Virus record (IMG/VR): IMGVR_UViG_3300048930_000108
Location: 1-39,523 of that record
Length of the DNA: 39,523 nucleotides
Origin: a virus
Strand: one strand, 5' to 3'
Below the pieces are notes generated by a model, which was not told where the DNA came from, did no database searches, and saw nothing but the letters and a program-made list of their open reading frames with translations. The translations under genes were made by a program, and so were the position numbers. Of the stretch, positions 31,051-38,700 are shown piece by piece (within the stretch, counting starts at the first letter, position 1; every line of letters begins with the position of its first letter).

Positions 31051-31078
31051 GTGACAAGCAGAGTATGATACGTATGGT
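31051..31078 (+). promoter_or_regulatory. Predicted promoter for the SLOG/VRR-NUC pair; leaderless start
   Basis: GTGACA (31051-31056), 16 bp, TATGGT (31073-31078). The predicted +1 (31085) is the A of the start codon; no Shine-Dalgarno precedes it. The spacer contains GTATGATAC (31063-31071), the same 9-mer as in the promoter at 570-598. Confidence 0.55.
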
Positions 31079-31084
31079 CGGGAC

Positions 31085-31447
31085 ATGTCAAGCTTGATGG
31101 CCATCGTCTGCGGCGGCCGAGATTATGACAACGCGGATCGCGTCAAACTCATCCTCGATGCGGCGGTTGAGCGGCTTGGCTTGCATACGATCATTGAGGG
31201 CGGATCGCGCGGTGCGGATACGCTGGCAAGAGAATGGGCCGTGGCGCGCGGAGACGTGTCGTGGATAGAGGTGCCGGCCAATTGGGAGATCGGAGCCAAG
31301 GCCGGACCGGCGCGCAATCAGATGATGCTGGCAATCTTATTGCGCGAGGAAGGCAATAAGGCCGTTATCGCGTTTCCGGGTGGCGCCGGCACGGCGCATA
31401 TGTGCAGGATAGCCGAGAAGGCTGGGATAAGGACCATACGATCATGA
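31085..31447 (+). CDS. SLOG-family (DUF2493-like) Rossmann protein
   Basis: A 120-residue protein with M-A-I-V-C-G-G-R-D-Y at 5-14, E-G-G-S-R-G-A-D-T-L-A near 38-48, the G-P-A-R-N-Q motif at about 73-78 and F-P-G-G-A-G-T-A-H at the C-terminal region: the nucleotide-binding motifs of the SLOG/YspA (DUF2493) fold. SLOG proteins bind nucleotide-derived ligands and often act in signalling or defence. It begins a two-gene rightward operon with a leaderless predicted mRNA. Ligand unknown. Confidence 0.75.
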   Translation: MSSLMAIVCGGRDYDNADRVKLILDAAVERLGLHTIIEGGSRGADTLAREWAVARGDVSWIEVPANWEIGAKAGPARNQMMLAILLREEGNKAVIAFPGGAGTAHMCRIAEKAGIRTIRS

Positions 31448-31827
31448 GCGAAAACCCGAACAACCTGGTCAAGCAAATCCTACTCGCGGCGCCGAAATAT
31501 GGTGCGCGGCTGTTCCGGCGCAACACAGGCGTGGCGTGGACCGGCAACAAGATCACCAAGAACGCGGACGGCTCGATTACCATTCACGATCCGCGCCCGT
31601 TTCAGGCAGGCGTCAAGGGGCAGTCGGATGCGTATGGTTGGGTGACAGTCACGGTGACGCCGGACATGGTTGGCGAGCGCGTGGCCGTGCATGTCGAGGC
31701 TGAGGCGAAAACGGGGTCGGGGCGCTTGACGCCGGAGCAGTCGTCGTGGTTGGACACGGTGCAAAAAGCAGGAGGCCGCGCGGGGGTTGTGCGCGGCCCT
31801 GGGGATTTGCGGACGATTTTGGGTTAG
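31444..31827 (+). CDS. VRR-NUC nuclease
   Basis: A 127-residue protein starting at ATG 31444 by overlap. R-L-F-R-R-N-T-G-V-A-W near 23-33, G-Q-S-D-A-Y-G-W near 58-65, then E-A-E-A-K-T-G-S-G-R-L-T-P-E-Q-S at about 86-101 and a final G-G-R-A-G-V-V-R. The D/E-x-K pattern plus Q is characteristic of the VRR-NUC branch of the PD-(D/E)XK fold. It may resolve or cut branched DNA. Its last four bases overlap the convergent 31824-32084 gene. Confidence 0.8.
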   Translation: MSENPNNLVKQILLAAPKYGARLFRRNTGVAWTGNKITKNADGSITIHDPRPFQAGVKGQSDAYGWVTVTVTPDMVGERVAVHVEAEAKTGSGRLTPEQSSWLDTVQKAGGRAGVVRGPGDLRTILG

Positions 31828-32084
31828 GCGGCGTCCCTGATTGATTGCGCCAGAAGCTCGGCAAGGCGTCTATTGTTTTCGTGCATGCGATCATGCGCTT
31901 CACCAGCCGAGTATCCCGTTTTTGGCATCCAAGAGATGATCTCATATGGACTGTCGTAGGCGGCGCAATTTCTATACACCGCAACAAACCACTGCGACAT
32001 GGCCATTCCGGGAAAATTCTCAGCGACAACGATTACCGCATTCTTTTCGATTGGCTGGCCAGCCTGGGTTAGGAGCGAGCTCAT
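31824..32084 (-). CDS. Hypothetical protein (86 aa)
   Basis: Leftward gene with GGAGG upstream and its own promoter. Sequence: M-S-S-L-L-T-Q-A-G-Q-P, V-I-V-V-A-E-N-F-P-G, W-F-V-A-V-Y-R-N-C-A-A-Y, then a helical end (H-E-N-N-R-R-L-A-E-L-L-A-Q-S). No family recognised. Converges with the VRR-NUC gene. Confidence 0.65.
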   Translation of the reverse strand: MSSLLTQAGQPIEKNAVIVVAENFPGMAMSQWFVAVYRNCAAYDSPYEIISWMPKTGYSAGEAHDRMHENNRRLAELLAQSIRDAA

Positions 32085-32111
32085 ATCAATTCCTCCGTTT
32101 CAACGCCAACC

Positions 32112-32139
32112 AACATAATGATTATGCGCATGGTGTCAA
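32112..32139 (-). promoter_or_regulatory. Predicted promoter for the 31824-32084 gene
   Basis: Reverse strand TTGACA (32134-32139), 16 bp, TATGTT (32112-32117). The -35 lies within the last codons of the methyltransferase. The spacer contains the odd palindrome CATAATGATTATG on the plus strand, a possible operator. Confidence 0.5.
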
Positions 32140-33206
32140 GCGGGTTTGAGAGATAATTCGTATTCGAGGATGGCGCGGCCGATTAGTTCTGGGATTTGGG
32201 GGACTACGGCGTTTCCGAGCCCTTTAAGTCGGTCCACCCTATTGGGAACCCCATGAGCCACTCGACCCACGGCGGGTTCAACTGCCCACTGTCCGTCGCC
32301 ATAACCGCATGATCCAGTCGATCGTTCGCGCGCGACTTCCCGGATTTTCTCGTCAAGGATGCTGGCGAACTGCCCTTGCTCGTGGACTGGGCTGGCGTTG
32401 GCCGGTATCGCTGCCTCTTGCTCTCCGCCGCCCGACTGGTCATCGCCTTGTATTCTTCGTAATTGTCCAGTTTTTCCGCCAGCATTTTTAGCTCGCCGTC
32501 CGACCGATACCCGATTGTGTTTGGCGTTGGCCACATACGAACCTCCGTTCCCAGCCCAAGATTGTGCTTTCCCCGTATTCCTGTACGATCCAAGGCGTGC
32601 GCCCATGCGTCTGAGCTTGTTGGGGCGGGCCACGTTATCTGCTTGGTAAAATCTCTCGGTGGCCTCCCGTTCGATCGCATCGCCGTCGCCTTCGTATTCG
32701 ACGCTTCTGGGGTAGGCAACAATCCATACCCTGTCCCTGCCGTGCGGGGCACCGACAAACCAAGCTGGAATACAGTGCCACTCCGCATCATACCCGATCT
32801 CGGCCAGCGACCCGAGAACGGCGTCAAGCCCCCGAACAAGGAGGGCTGAGACGTTCTCCACGATGACGTATCGGGGTCGAATTTCGCCAATAAGTCGGGC
32901 GAACTCGAACCATAGTCCAGATCGTTCGCCAGCGAGGCCAGCCCCTTTGCCGGCCGTCGATATGTCCTGGCACGGGAACCCGCCGCAGATGGCGTCCACC
33001 CGTATTCCGTCCAATTCAAGCTGACTTGCCGACAATCCTCTGATGTCGCCATATTGTGGCACCTCCGGCCAGTGTTTCTTCAAAACCTTGCGGCAAAACG
33101 GTTCGATCTCGCAAAACGCAACCGTCTCAAATGCGCCGGAACGCTCCAGGCCCAGCGAGAACCCGCCTATACCAGAAAATAGATCGAGCAGCTTCAATTT
33201 TTCCAT
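32136..33206 (-). CDS. C5-cytosine DNA methyltransferase (Dcm-type)
   Basis: A 356-residue protein. Motif I D-L-F-S-G-I-G-G-F at about 8-16, F-C-E-I-E-P (motif II), motif IV G-G-F-P-C-Q-D-I at about 73-80 with the catalytic Cys, E-N-V (motif VI), G-A-P-H-G-R-D-R-V-W-I (motif VIII), and a C-terminal G-L-G-N-A-V-V-P-Q (motif IX/X). The target-recognition region is the variable stretch around 165-300. It likely modifies phage DNA at cytosine C5. A second ORF (32204-33052) runs in another frame through most of it. Starts in the stop of the prim-pol gene. Confidence 0.9.
   Translation of the reverse strand: MEKLKLLDLFSGIGGFSLGLERSGAFETVAFCEIEPFCRKVLKKHWPEVPQYGDIRGLSASQLELDGIRVDAICGGFPCQDISTAGKGAGLAGERSGLWFEFARLIGEIRPRYVIVENVSALLVRGLDAVLGSLAEIGYDAEWHCIPAWFVGAPHGRDRVWIVAYPRSVEYEGDGDAIEREATERFYQADNVARPNKLRRMGARLGSYRNTGKAQSWAGNGGSYVANAKHNRVSVGRRAKNAGGKTGQLRRIQGDDQSGGGEQEAAIPANASPVHEQGQFASILDEKIREVARERSTGSCGYGDGQWAVEPAVGRVAHGVPNRVDRLKGLGNAVVPQIPELIGRAILEYELSLKPA
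32204..33052 (-). CDS. Overlapping-frame protein inside the C5 methyltransferase gene
   Basis: A 282-residue open frame, +1 relative to the methyltransferase. Its ATG at 33052 follows GGAGG (33062-33066) by nine bases. The content is not random: W-P-R-S-G-M-M-R-S-G-T-V-F near residue 86, L-L-P-T-P-E-A, W-P-A-P-T-S-S-D-A and M-W-P-T-P-N-T-I (recurring W-P-T-P-like units), and an end W-V-E-W-L-M-G-F-P-I-G-W-T-D-L. I recall these patterns from annotated phage proteins. Both frames could be conserved translations of one DNA. Whether the protein is made, or the pattern is forced by the methyltransferase, is not known. Confidence 0.45.
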   Translation of the reverse strand: MATSEDCRQVSLNWTEYGWTPSAAGSRARTYRRPAKGLASLANDLDYGSSSPDLLAKFDPDTSSWRTSQPSLFGGLTPFSGRWPRSGMMRSGTVFQLGLSVPRTAGTGYGLLPTPEASNTKATAMRSNGRPPRDFTKQITWPAPTSSDAWAHALDRTGIRGKHNLGLGTEVRMWPTPNTIGYRSDGELKMLAEKLDNYEEYKAMTSRAAESKRQRYRPTPAQSTSKGSSPASLTRKSGKSRANDRLDHAVMATDSGQLNPPWVEWLMGFPIGWTDLKGSETP

Positions 33207-35890
33207 TAATCTTCCCCCGGCTCGCGCTCATGATATGTCCCGTCCAGCAGGCCCAGAGGCACCCATGTGGCGCGGGTCAGGATGCCGGGGGCAAACCGCA
33301 TGGGCTTGCCGGCCGTCGCGCCGGGCAGGTTCCGCAACGGCCTTTTCCAGTCACCTTGCCACTGAGGTGCGTCACGCAGCAGGCCACGGACTACGCTCGC
33401 GCTGTCTGACACCGCGATCATGCCTCCTTCGACCTTGATGCCGACTTGCCCCAATGCCGCCGTGTATGGCTCCTGTCGGCCGTCCTCACGATTTGCCTCC
33501 ATGCATGCCACGCCGACCGATACGTCAAATGACCCCGAGGAGCCGTTCACGCGGATTTTCTGGCTCATCAGATGCTCCAGCAGGCGCAACTCGTCCGACA
33601 TGCTGTCTATCGCGACATAATCCGCCCAGTTGTGACGGGCGATAAATTCCCTGGCCTTGTCAACCGTGATTTTGCCCGTCGAATGGCACAAATAGTACCC
33701 GGCCAACATCGGACCCAGCTGATCGGCGGCGCGGCGGTTCCGCAGCTCGGTACTCGCGGCGGCCTTGAATGTCTCGATATTAGCCAGCAGCGCCGGCAAG
33801 TATTTGACCGTCCGCGCGAACATGGCGCTCGCATATTCCGGCGTGAACCACGCATTTATATCTCGCACCAGGTCGAGATAGTGATCGTCGGCATCGGGGG
33901 CTCGGTTCGGGACCAGAACCAGCTTGGATATGCGGCTTTCGTCGGCCTTGTGACGCACGCTCGTATTGATCGATGAGAAACAGAAACAGGATCGGATAAC
34001 GAATGTCACGGCGCGATGAGATTGCGACCCCTTGACCATGCGACCGCCGCTCGATGCCACGCGCGCCAGATCGAGCACGCCCTGCATTCGCAAAATGCCC
34101 GCCGCGTCTTCGCTCTCGGCCTCATCGAGCAGAACCGGGCGGGCATCGTAACCCATGATCTGACGGATACCGGCTTCCGTCGCCTTGCCATCAAACCGCT
34201 CGGCGGCGGGACCGACGATGCGGCCTACAATATCGTTCTGGACCGTCGATTTACCGGACCCGGACCCTCCCGTAACCCAGATGTGCGGGCGCCAATTGAG
34301 CGCCCCAGAAACCGGCGCGATGATGCAAAATCCGGCCAGCAAGGCCCCGCTGAGCTTGTCCGCCCATGTCAGTCGGTCGCATATTTCGACAAGGCGATGA
34401 GCCTCTGGCGTATTCGCGGGATCACCGAAACCGAACTCCCACGACGCGCCGCGCTCGTACACATAACGGGATTTTGCCGCGTTCAGCGCCGTCGCCTCAC
34501 CATCGATGATGACCTCCGATCCGGTATGCACAACGACACGCTTGCCGTCGATCCATGCACCGCGCCCGCGCACATTGGCGGGATCGAAAACGCCGGCCTG
34601 TTCCGATTGGCGCATGAGGCCATCGGCAATCGTCGTCCAGCTTTCCTTGTCGACCTCTTCGACGCCTAGAACGCCTCTCCAATAATCAAGGGGCGCCAAT
34701 TCAATCAGACGCAATGCGGTATGCTCACCTGATTTGAGAGTGACGATTTGTCCCTTTCCATCAGGGAGATAGTGGTATCCGTCCTTTGTGTATCCGAGAT
34801 ATTGGAACGGCTCTCTAAAACGCGGTTTCGGTTTTTCTTCTGTCTTTTCGACGGCTTTTTCGGTTTCGTCCTGATCAATTTCCGCGACCTGTTCTGGTGC
34901 GTCATCATCGCGCGGCGGAGGAGCATAGACGGGGCGATCCGGGCGCGATGCGGGAGGCGGCGTCGGATCATTCATCGCGTATGCGAAATGGCGTCGGACC
35001 TTGCTTTCCAACTCCTGCTCCGTCCATGGCGAGCGGCCGGCCTGATTTGACATCTGCATCGCCGCCGCCATGACGGACGAGAACGCCTCGTTGATCTCGA
35101 TGTTTCCGCCATAAGCCAGCGATCCGACACGGACGGCCTTGTCACGCAGCGTCACATCCTGCTGGCCGGGCGGCGCGCCGGCGATCTCGGCGCATAAATC
35201 CATCAATGCGGCGCGACCATAAGCCGATGTGGCGTCGGATCGGACTGGGCGGATGCGGTCCATGTCGGCAGGCCGTTCGCGGCGATTATAGCGGATTTGC
35301 TCAAGAAGCCATGTCGGCGCCTGGGGCGCGGCGATTATAGCAGGTGAAATCTCCCATCGGTATTCTCCGCCATCTCCGCGCCTGGACGGCGGCGCGACGA
35401 GATAGCCGCCCTTGGTGCCGCGCATGGCGAGCGCGTCAAGTCCGGGCAGGAAGCGGATGCGGCGGGGCAAATCTTGGCCATCGTCCGGCCATGCGAAGAA
35501 ATGATGCTGGCCACCGCCAGGCGTCAGCGCAATCGGATGCGGAGGCAGAGCCCCGTGCTCTTTTTTTAGGTCATCCAGCGCCTCGGTGCCGAACTCACCG
35601 GTATCGGCATCGATATCGCAATCCAGCACCCAGATGCCCGACGCCGGCGATGTGACGAGACCGATATTGCGGTCGGGCTTGGCGGCCCACCATTTGCGGA
35701 TTTGATCGGCGGCGATCGTAGCATCCAGATAGCCATGAGCGGTCGCCGGCTCCTTGCCGCTCGCCACGACTTCGATGCCGTTTTTGTCCGTGTACCGCTC
35801 GCCGGGCTCACGGATCGGAAATACGAGCCAGCCCCGCGCCGCGTAGTCGAGAGCGGCGATTAGCATGGGATTTTCAGACGTCACTTGCAC
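33206..35890 (-). CDS. Prim-pol/DUF927-type primase-polymerase with ATPase domain
   Basis: An 894-residue protein. Residues about 1-200 form a bifunctional prim-pol domain: A-L-D-Y-A-A-R-G-W-L-V-F-P-I, the metal-binding V-L-D-C-D-I-D, G-G-G-Q-H-H-F-F and A-M-R-G-T-K-G-G-Y-L-V-A-P-P-S. A charged linker (Asp/Glu/Pro-rich, about 315-355) is followed by a DUF927-like helicase/ATPase region with Walker A G-G-S-G-S-G-K-S around 545 and P-V-L-L-D-E-A-E-S as Walker B. It would prime and possibly extend DNA while unwinding it. The start is GTG (35890), with GTG 35884 or ATG 35866 also possible. Confidence 0.85.
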   Translation of the reverse strand: MQVTSENPMLIAALDYAARGWLVFPIREPGERYTDKNGIEVVASGKEPATAHGYLDATIAADQIRKWWAAKPDRNIGLVTSPASGIWVLDCDIDADTGEFGTEALDDLKKEHGALPPHPIALTPGGGQHHFFAWPDDGQDLPRRIRFLPGLDALAMRGTKGGYLVAPPSRRGDGGEYRWEISPAIIAAPQAPTWLLEQIRYNRRERPADMDRIRPVRSDATSAYGRAALMDLCAEIAGAPPGQQDVTLRDKAVRVGSLAYGGNIEINEAFSSVMAAAMQMSNQAGRSPWTEQELESKVRRHFAYAMNDPTPPPASRPDRPVYAPPPRDDDAPEQVAEIDQDETEKAVEKTEEKPKPRFREPFQYLGYTKDGYHYLPDGKGQIVTLKSGEHTALRLIELAPLDYWRGVLGVEEVDKESWTTIADGLMRQSEQAGVFDPANVRGRGAWIDGKRVVVHTGSEVIIDGEATALNAAKSRYVYERGASWEFGFGDPANTPEAHRLVEICDRLTWADKLSGALLAGFCIIAPVSGALNWRPHIWVTGGSGSGKSTVQNDIVGRIVGPAAERFDGKATEAGIRQIMGYDARPVLLDEAESEDAAGILRMQGVLDLARVASSGGRMVKGSQSHRAVTFVIRSCFCFSSINTSVRHKADESRISKLVLVPNRAPDADDHYLDLVRDINAWFTPEYASAMFARTVKYLPALLANIETFKAAASTELRNRRAADQLGPMLAGYYLCHSTGKITVDKAREFIARHNWADYVAIDSMSDELRLLEHLMSQKIRVNGSSGSFDVSVGVACMEANREDGRQEPYTAALGQVGIKVEGGMIAVSDSASVVRGLLRDAPQWQGDWKRPLRNLPGATAGKPMRFAPGILTRATWVPLGLLDGTYHEREPGED

Positions 35891-36077
35891 CCCACGGACG
35901 AAGCCCGGCCATCAGGGCCGAGCAGGCCAGTGCCACCATACCATCAGCACCATGCCGCTTGTAAAGCAAAATCTGGCGGGGAGTGCGGTTGAGCTGGCGT
36001 GCGCAATCGGCGTCTGAGCGAGAAAGGCCCGCCTCCTTCATAGAGGCGAGCCATGATTTGAACTGGTCGGCGGTCAT
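35874..36077 (-). CDS. Small HTH-type protein (67 aa)
   Basis: M-T-A-D-Q-F-K-S-W-L-A-S-M-K, then L-S-R-S-D-A-D-C-A-R-Q-L-N-R-T-P-R-Q-I-L-L-Y-K-R-H-G: two helices joined by a turn, like a phage XRE/Cro-type helix-turn-helix. GGAGGG stands before ATG 36077. Probably a DNA-binding regulator of the leftward operon; it overlaps the next gene by 17 bases. Confidence 0.65.
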   Translation of the reverse strand: MTADQFKSWLASMKEAGLSRSDADCARQLNRTPRQILLYKRHGADGMVALACSALMAGLRPWGASDV

Positions 36078-36259
36078 CAGCCCTCCACGGGGTAGACGGC
36101 GATCTCGCCTTCCTCGACCGGCATCTGGGCCGTCACATCCGCGTAGTCGACGTACCCGGCATCCTGGGCCATGGCGTCCAGCGCCGCCGCCTCATCCGCG
36201 CCCTCGTACACGCCGAGGAAAACGCCGGTCTTCGTGTTCTCGATCTGATACTTGGTCAT
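36077..36259 (-). CDS. Conserved small protein (60 aa)
   Basis: ATG 36259 is chosen since GGGAGA precedes it; ATG 36319 lies beyond the predicted promoter. M-T-K-Y-Q-I-E-N-T-K-T-G, L-G-V-Y-E-G-A-D-E-A-A-A-L-D-A-M-A-Q-D-A-G-Y is a common small bacterial/phage pattern (compact beta-alpha protein) of unknown function. First gene of the leftward operon. Confidence 0.7.
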   Translation of the reverse strand: MTKYQIENTKTGVFLGVYEGADEAAALDAMAQDAGYVDYADVTAQMPVEEGEIAVYPVEG

Positions 36260-36284
36260 TTCCATCTCCCGTTCTGATGATTTG

Positions 36285-36312
36285 AATATAGCGATATTTT
36301 CGCGCATGTAAA
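36285..36312 (-). promoter_or_regulatory. Predicted promoter for the leftward prim-pol operon
   Basis: Reverse strand TTTACA (36307-36312), 16 bp, TATATT (36285-36290). +1 is predicted near 36278, 19 bases before the first start codon. It lies at the left edge of the pentamer-rich region. Confidence 0.6.
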
Positions 36313-36461
36313 CGGCCACTGGTGGAATAAATTTCTATTTATGCGTCGTGCCCGGCGATGTGACGCAATCGACGCTCCTTTCCGAGCGTAACGGGTTTTT
36401 TTGATGTAACAGGTCATGTTACCGATATAACCATTTGATTTTTCTCGAAAATCCGTCCTAG

Positions 36462-36475
36462 CGTTACATGTAACG
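36462..36475. repeat. 14-bp perfect palindrome CGTTACATGTAACG
   Basis: Two pentamers head to head with AT between them form a perfect palindrome, a typical dimer-binding operator shape. A GATTC (GANTC class) follows at 36476-36480. Confidence 0.7.
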
Positions 36476-36511
36476 GATTCTAATCAGTTCCCCCTATATA
36501 GACCCCTCCAC

Positions 36512-36547
36512 ATACCCCCATTTTCTTCCCCCTCTTCATGGGGGTAT
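36512..36547. repeat. Hairpin with perfect 10-bp stem
   Basis: ATACCCCCAT (36512-36521) pairs with ATGGGGGTAT (36538-36547) over a 16-base pyrimidine-rich loop. No U-tract follows on either strand, so it is not an ordinary terminator. Confidence 0.7.
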
Positions 36548-36572
36548 TTATATCCGGTTACGTTTGTTACTC

Positions 36573-36622
36573 CCCCTCTTTATCTTTATCTCAATCCATT
36601 GATATAGAAAGAAAAAGAGGGG
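36573..36622. repeat. Long polypyrimidine/polypurine hairpin
   Basis: CCCTCTTTATCTTT-type strand near 36573-36587 pairs with AAGAAAAAGAGGGG-type strand near 36608-36622, a roughly 15-bp stem with one mismatch and a 20-base loop. It could be a protein-binding or strand-opening element. Confidence 0.55.
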
Positions 36623-36718
36623 TCCGGGCAGCGTAACAAACAGCGTTACAGAGCGTGACAAACTTGGAAAACCTGTTACGGGCTTGCAATTCGCGGCGGT
36701 GGGCGGTAAATCAGGGGC

Positions 36719-37219
36719 ATGAGCGAAGATCAGGAAAAATCGGCGGGAGGCAGGCCGTCTGGGTATCGGGACGAATACGCAAAGCAGGCGGCGAAGCTTT
36801 GCGAGCTAGGCGCGACGGATCGGGAGATTGCGGATTTTTTCGAGGTGGACGTTCGCACGATCTACCGATGGAAGCACGACCACGATGGCTTTTGTCATTC
36901 CCTAAAGACTGGGAAGGATGTTGCGGACGAGCGGGTAAGCCGAAGCCTCTACCAGCGAGCCATCGGGTACGAGCAGGAGGCGGTCAAGATTTTCATGCCT
37001 GCCGGTGCCGCTGAGCCGGTCTATGCGCCATACACCGAGCGGATCGCGCCAGACACAACCGCCGCCATTTTCTGGCTCAAGAACCGGCGGCCCGATTTGT
37101 GGCGCGACAAAACCGAGACTGAGCACTCTGGCACGGTCGGGCACGTGATCGACACCGCGAAACTCACCGACGAGCAGCTCGCGGCACTGGCGAGCATACC
37201 CATGGCTGACCAGAAATAA
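36719..37219 (+). CDS. terS: Terminase small subunit
   Basis: A 166-residue protein. The N-terminal half holds a helix-turn-helix (A-A-K-L-C-E-L-G-A-T-D-R-E-I-A-D-F-F-E-V-D-V-R-T-I-Y-R-W, shown as residues about 23-50), then L-Y-Q-R-A-I-G-Y near 80-87 and W-L-K-N-R-R-P-D-L-W-R-D-K, the usual hinge of small terminases. It recognises the packaging site and regulates the large subunit. AGGGG precedes the start. The pentamer-rich region upstream would be a natural target. Confidence 0.85.
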   Translation: MSEDQEKSAGGRPSGYRDEYAKQAAKLCELGATDREIADFFEVDVRTIYRWKHDHDGFCHSLKTGKDVADERVSRSLYQRAIGYEQEAVKIFMPAGAAEPVYAPYTERIAPDTTAAIFWLKNRRPDLWRDKTETEHSGTVGHVIDTAKLTDEQLAALASIPMADQK

Positions 37220-37221
37220 CC

Positions 37222-38664
37222 ATGAAATTTACGGCGGCTGACGTATATGCGGCTCAGGCCGAATTATCGCGCCGTCACCTGATCGAGTTCGTGAAACTCG
37301 GCTGGCATACCATCGAGCCGGCCCAGCCCTACGTTCACGGCTGGCACATGGACGCCATCGCTCAGCACCTTGAGGCGGTGGCGAGCGGTGAGATTACGCG
37401 GCTCCTGATCAACGTTCCGCCGGGCACGTCAAAATCAACGCTGGTCGGGGTGTTTTTTCCGATGTGGCTGTGGGGACCGCAGGACAGGCCGTCAACGCGA
37501 ATCGTCGGCGTTGCGCATGAGCAGTCGCTTGGCGTGCGCGACAACCTGAAATGCCGGCGCCTGGTATCGTCTGACTGGTACTCCCGGCTTTGGGGCGACC
37601 GCGTGAAGCTCATGCGGGACCAGAACGAGAAAATCAACTTCGAGAATGCCGCGACCGGGTTTCGGCAGGTGGCCACGCCATCGAACATCACGGGCCGCAG
37701 GGGCGATATCGTGATCCTCGACGATCCGCTGAGCGCCGAGAACGCCAACTCCGAAGTCGAGCGCGAGAAGGTTAACCTGTGGTTCCGCGAGGCCCTGCCG
37801 ACGCGCCTGAATAACCCGGACAGTTCGGCTATCGTTGTCGTCATGCAGCGGCTGCACGAGCGCGACGTATCGGGGCTGATCCTGACCGAGGGGCTGGGAT
37901 ACGAGCACCTGATGTTGCCGATGGAGTTCGAGCCAGAGCGGAAGTGTTACACGTCCATCGGGTTTGAAGACCCGCGCACCGAGGACGGCGAGTTGCTGTT
38001 TCCTGAGCGGTTCCCGCCAGAGGTGGTTGAGCGCGACAAGAAGGTCATGGGCTCATACGCATGGGCAGGGCAGGCGCAGCAGAGGCCGGCGCCGCGCGAG
38101 GGCGGGTTGTTTAAGCTGTCATGGTTCGCTGACAAGATCGTTGATGTTGCGCCTGAAGGCGGGCGGACCTGCAGGGCGTGGGATTTGGCCGGCACGGTGA
38201 AGAAATCGGGGAACCGTCCTGACTGGACGGTAGGGGTCAAGGTCCGTCGCGTGGGATCGTCGTACTACGTCGAGGGTGTATCGCGGTTTCAGGATAGCCC
38301 CGGCGTCGTGGCGAGCACGATCAAGACATGGGCCGCGACCGACCCTCGCGGGACGATTATCAGGTTGCCGCAAGACCCCGGACAGGCCGGGAAAGCGCAG
38401 GCCGAGAGCTTAATTGCGATGCTGGCTGGATATGACGTCCGCACGTCGCCTGTGACCGGCGACAAGGAAACGAGGGCGAGACCCGCTGCTGTGCAGGCCG
38501 AGGCGGGGAACGTGTATCTGGTACGCGGCGAGTGGAACCAGACGTTTCTCGATGAACTGTGCACGTTCCCGATGGGCACGCACGACGACCAGGTTGACGC
38601 GTTCGCTGATGCGTTGAACGAGTTGGCGCTGGGCGCCGGCTATGACTGGGACGCTTTTTTGTAG
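37222..38664 (+). CDS. terL: Terminase large subunit
   Basis: A 480-residue protein. The ATPase has P-P-G-T-S-K-S-T (66-73) and V-I-L-D-D-P-L (Walker B, D167-D168), and G-V-A-H-E-Q around 96-101. The RNase H-like nuclease shows A-W-D-L-A-G-T (about 313-319) and H-D-D-Q-V-D-A-F (about 454-461). It cuts concatemers and drives DNA into procapsids. Following genes are small and not structural, so portal and capsid must lie beyond the right edge. Confidence 0.95.
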   Translation: MKFTAADVYAAQAELSRRHLIEFVKLGWHTIEPAQPYVHGWHMDAIAQHLEAVASGEITRLLINVPPGTSKSTLVGVFFPMWLWGPQDRPSTRIVGVAHEQSLGVRDNLKCRRLVSSDWYSRLWGDRVKLMRDQNEKINFENAATGFRQVATPSNITGRRGDIVILDDPLSAENANSEVEREKVNLWFREALPTRLNNPDSSAIVVVMQRLHERDVSGLILTEGLGYEHLMLPMEFEPERKCYTSIGFEDPRTEDGELLFPERFPPEVVERDKKVMGSYAWAGQAQQRPAPREGGLFKLSWFADKIVDVAPEGGRTCRAWDLAGTVKKSGNRPDWTVGVKVRRVGSSYYVEGVSRFQDSPGVVASTIKTWAATDPRGTIIRLPQDPGQAGKAQAESLIAMLAGYDVRTSPVTGDKETRARPAAVQAEAGNVYLVRGEWNQTFLDELCTFPMGTHDDQVDAFADALNELALGAGYDWDAFL

Positions 38665-38694
38665 TTGACGGCACGGCGCAAGTGTGCGCATGAT
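38665..38694 (+). promoter_or_regulatory. Predicted promoter after terminase; leaderless start
   Basis: TTGACG (38665-38670), 18 bp, CATGAT (38689-38694), with GCG before the -10. The predicted +1 (38701) is the first base of a GTG codon that opens the next gene. The -35 lies right after the terminase stop. Confidence 0.6.
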
Positions 38695-38700
38695 CTACCG

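Larger units (their letters stand above)
36388..36679. repeat. Cluster of ten GTAAC/GTTAC pentamers (candidate origin or packaging site)
   Basis: Within the 459-base non-coding stretch 36260-36718, GTAAC starts at 36388, 36406, 36470 and 36633, and GTTAC at 36418, 36463, 36557, 36566, 36645 and 36675. About 0.6 would be expected by chance in 292 bases. Many are preceded by GC or followed by GG. The region is AT-rich with poly-pyrimidine tracts and hairpins, lies beside the prim-pol operon and directly upstream of the terminase genes, and contains no ORF I can support. Confidence 0.75.

Noticed and set aside
36372-36400. Stem ACGCTC/GAGCGT followed by a T-run as a forward terminator
   Set aside because: There is no rightward gene upstream to terminate, and the stem is only six base pairs with several bases before the T-run; it may be part of the structured region instead.
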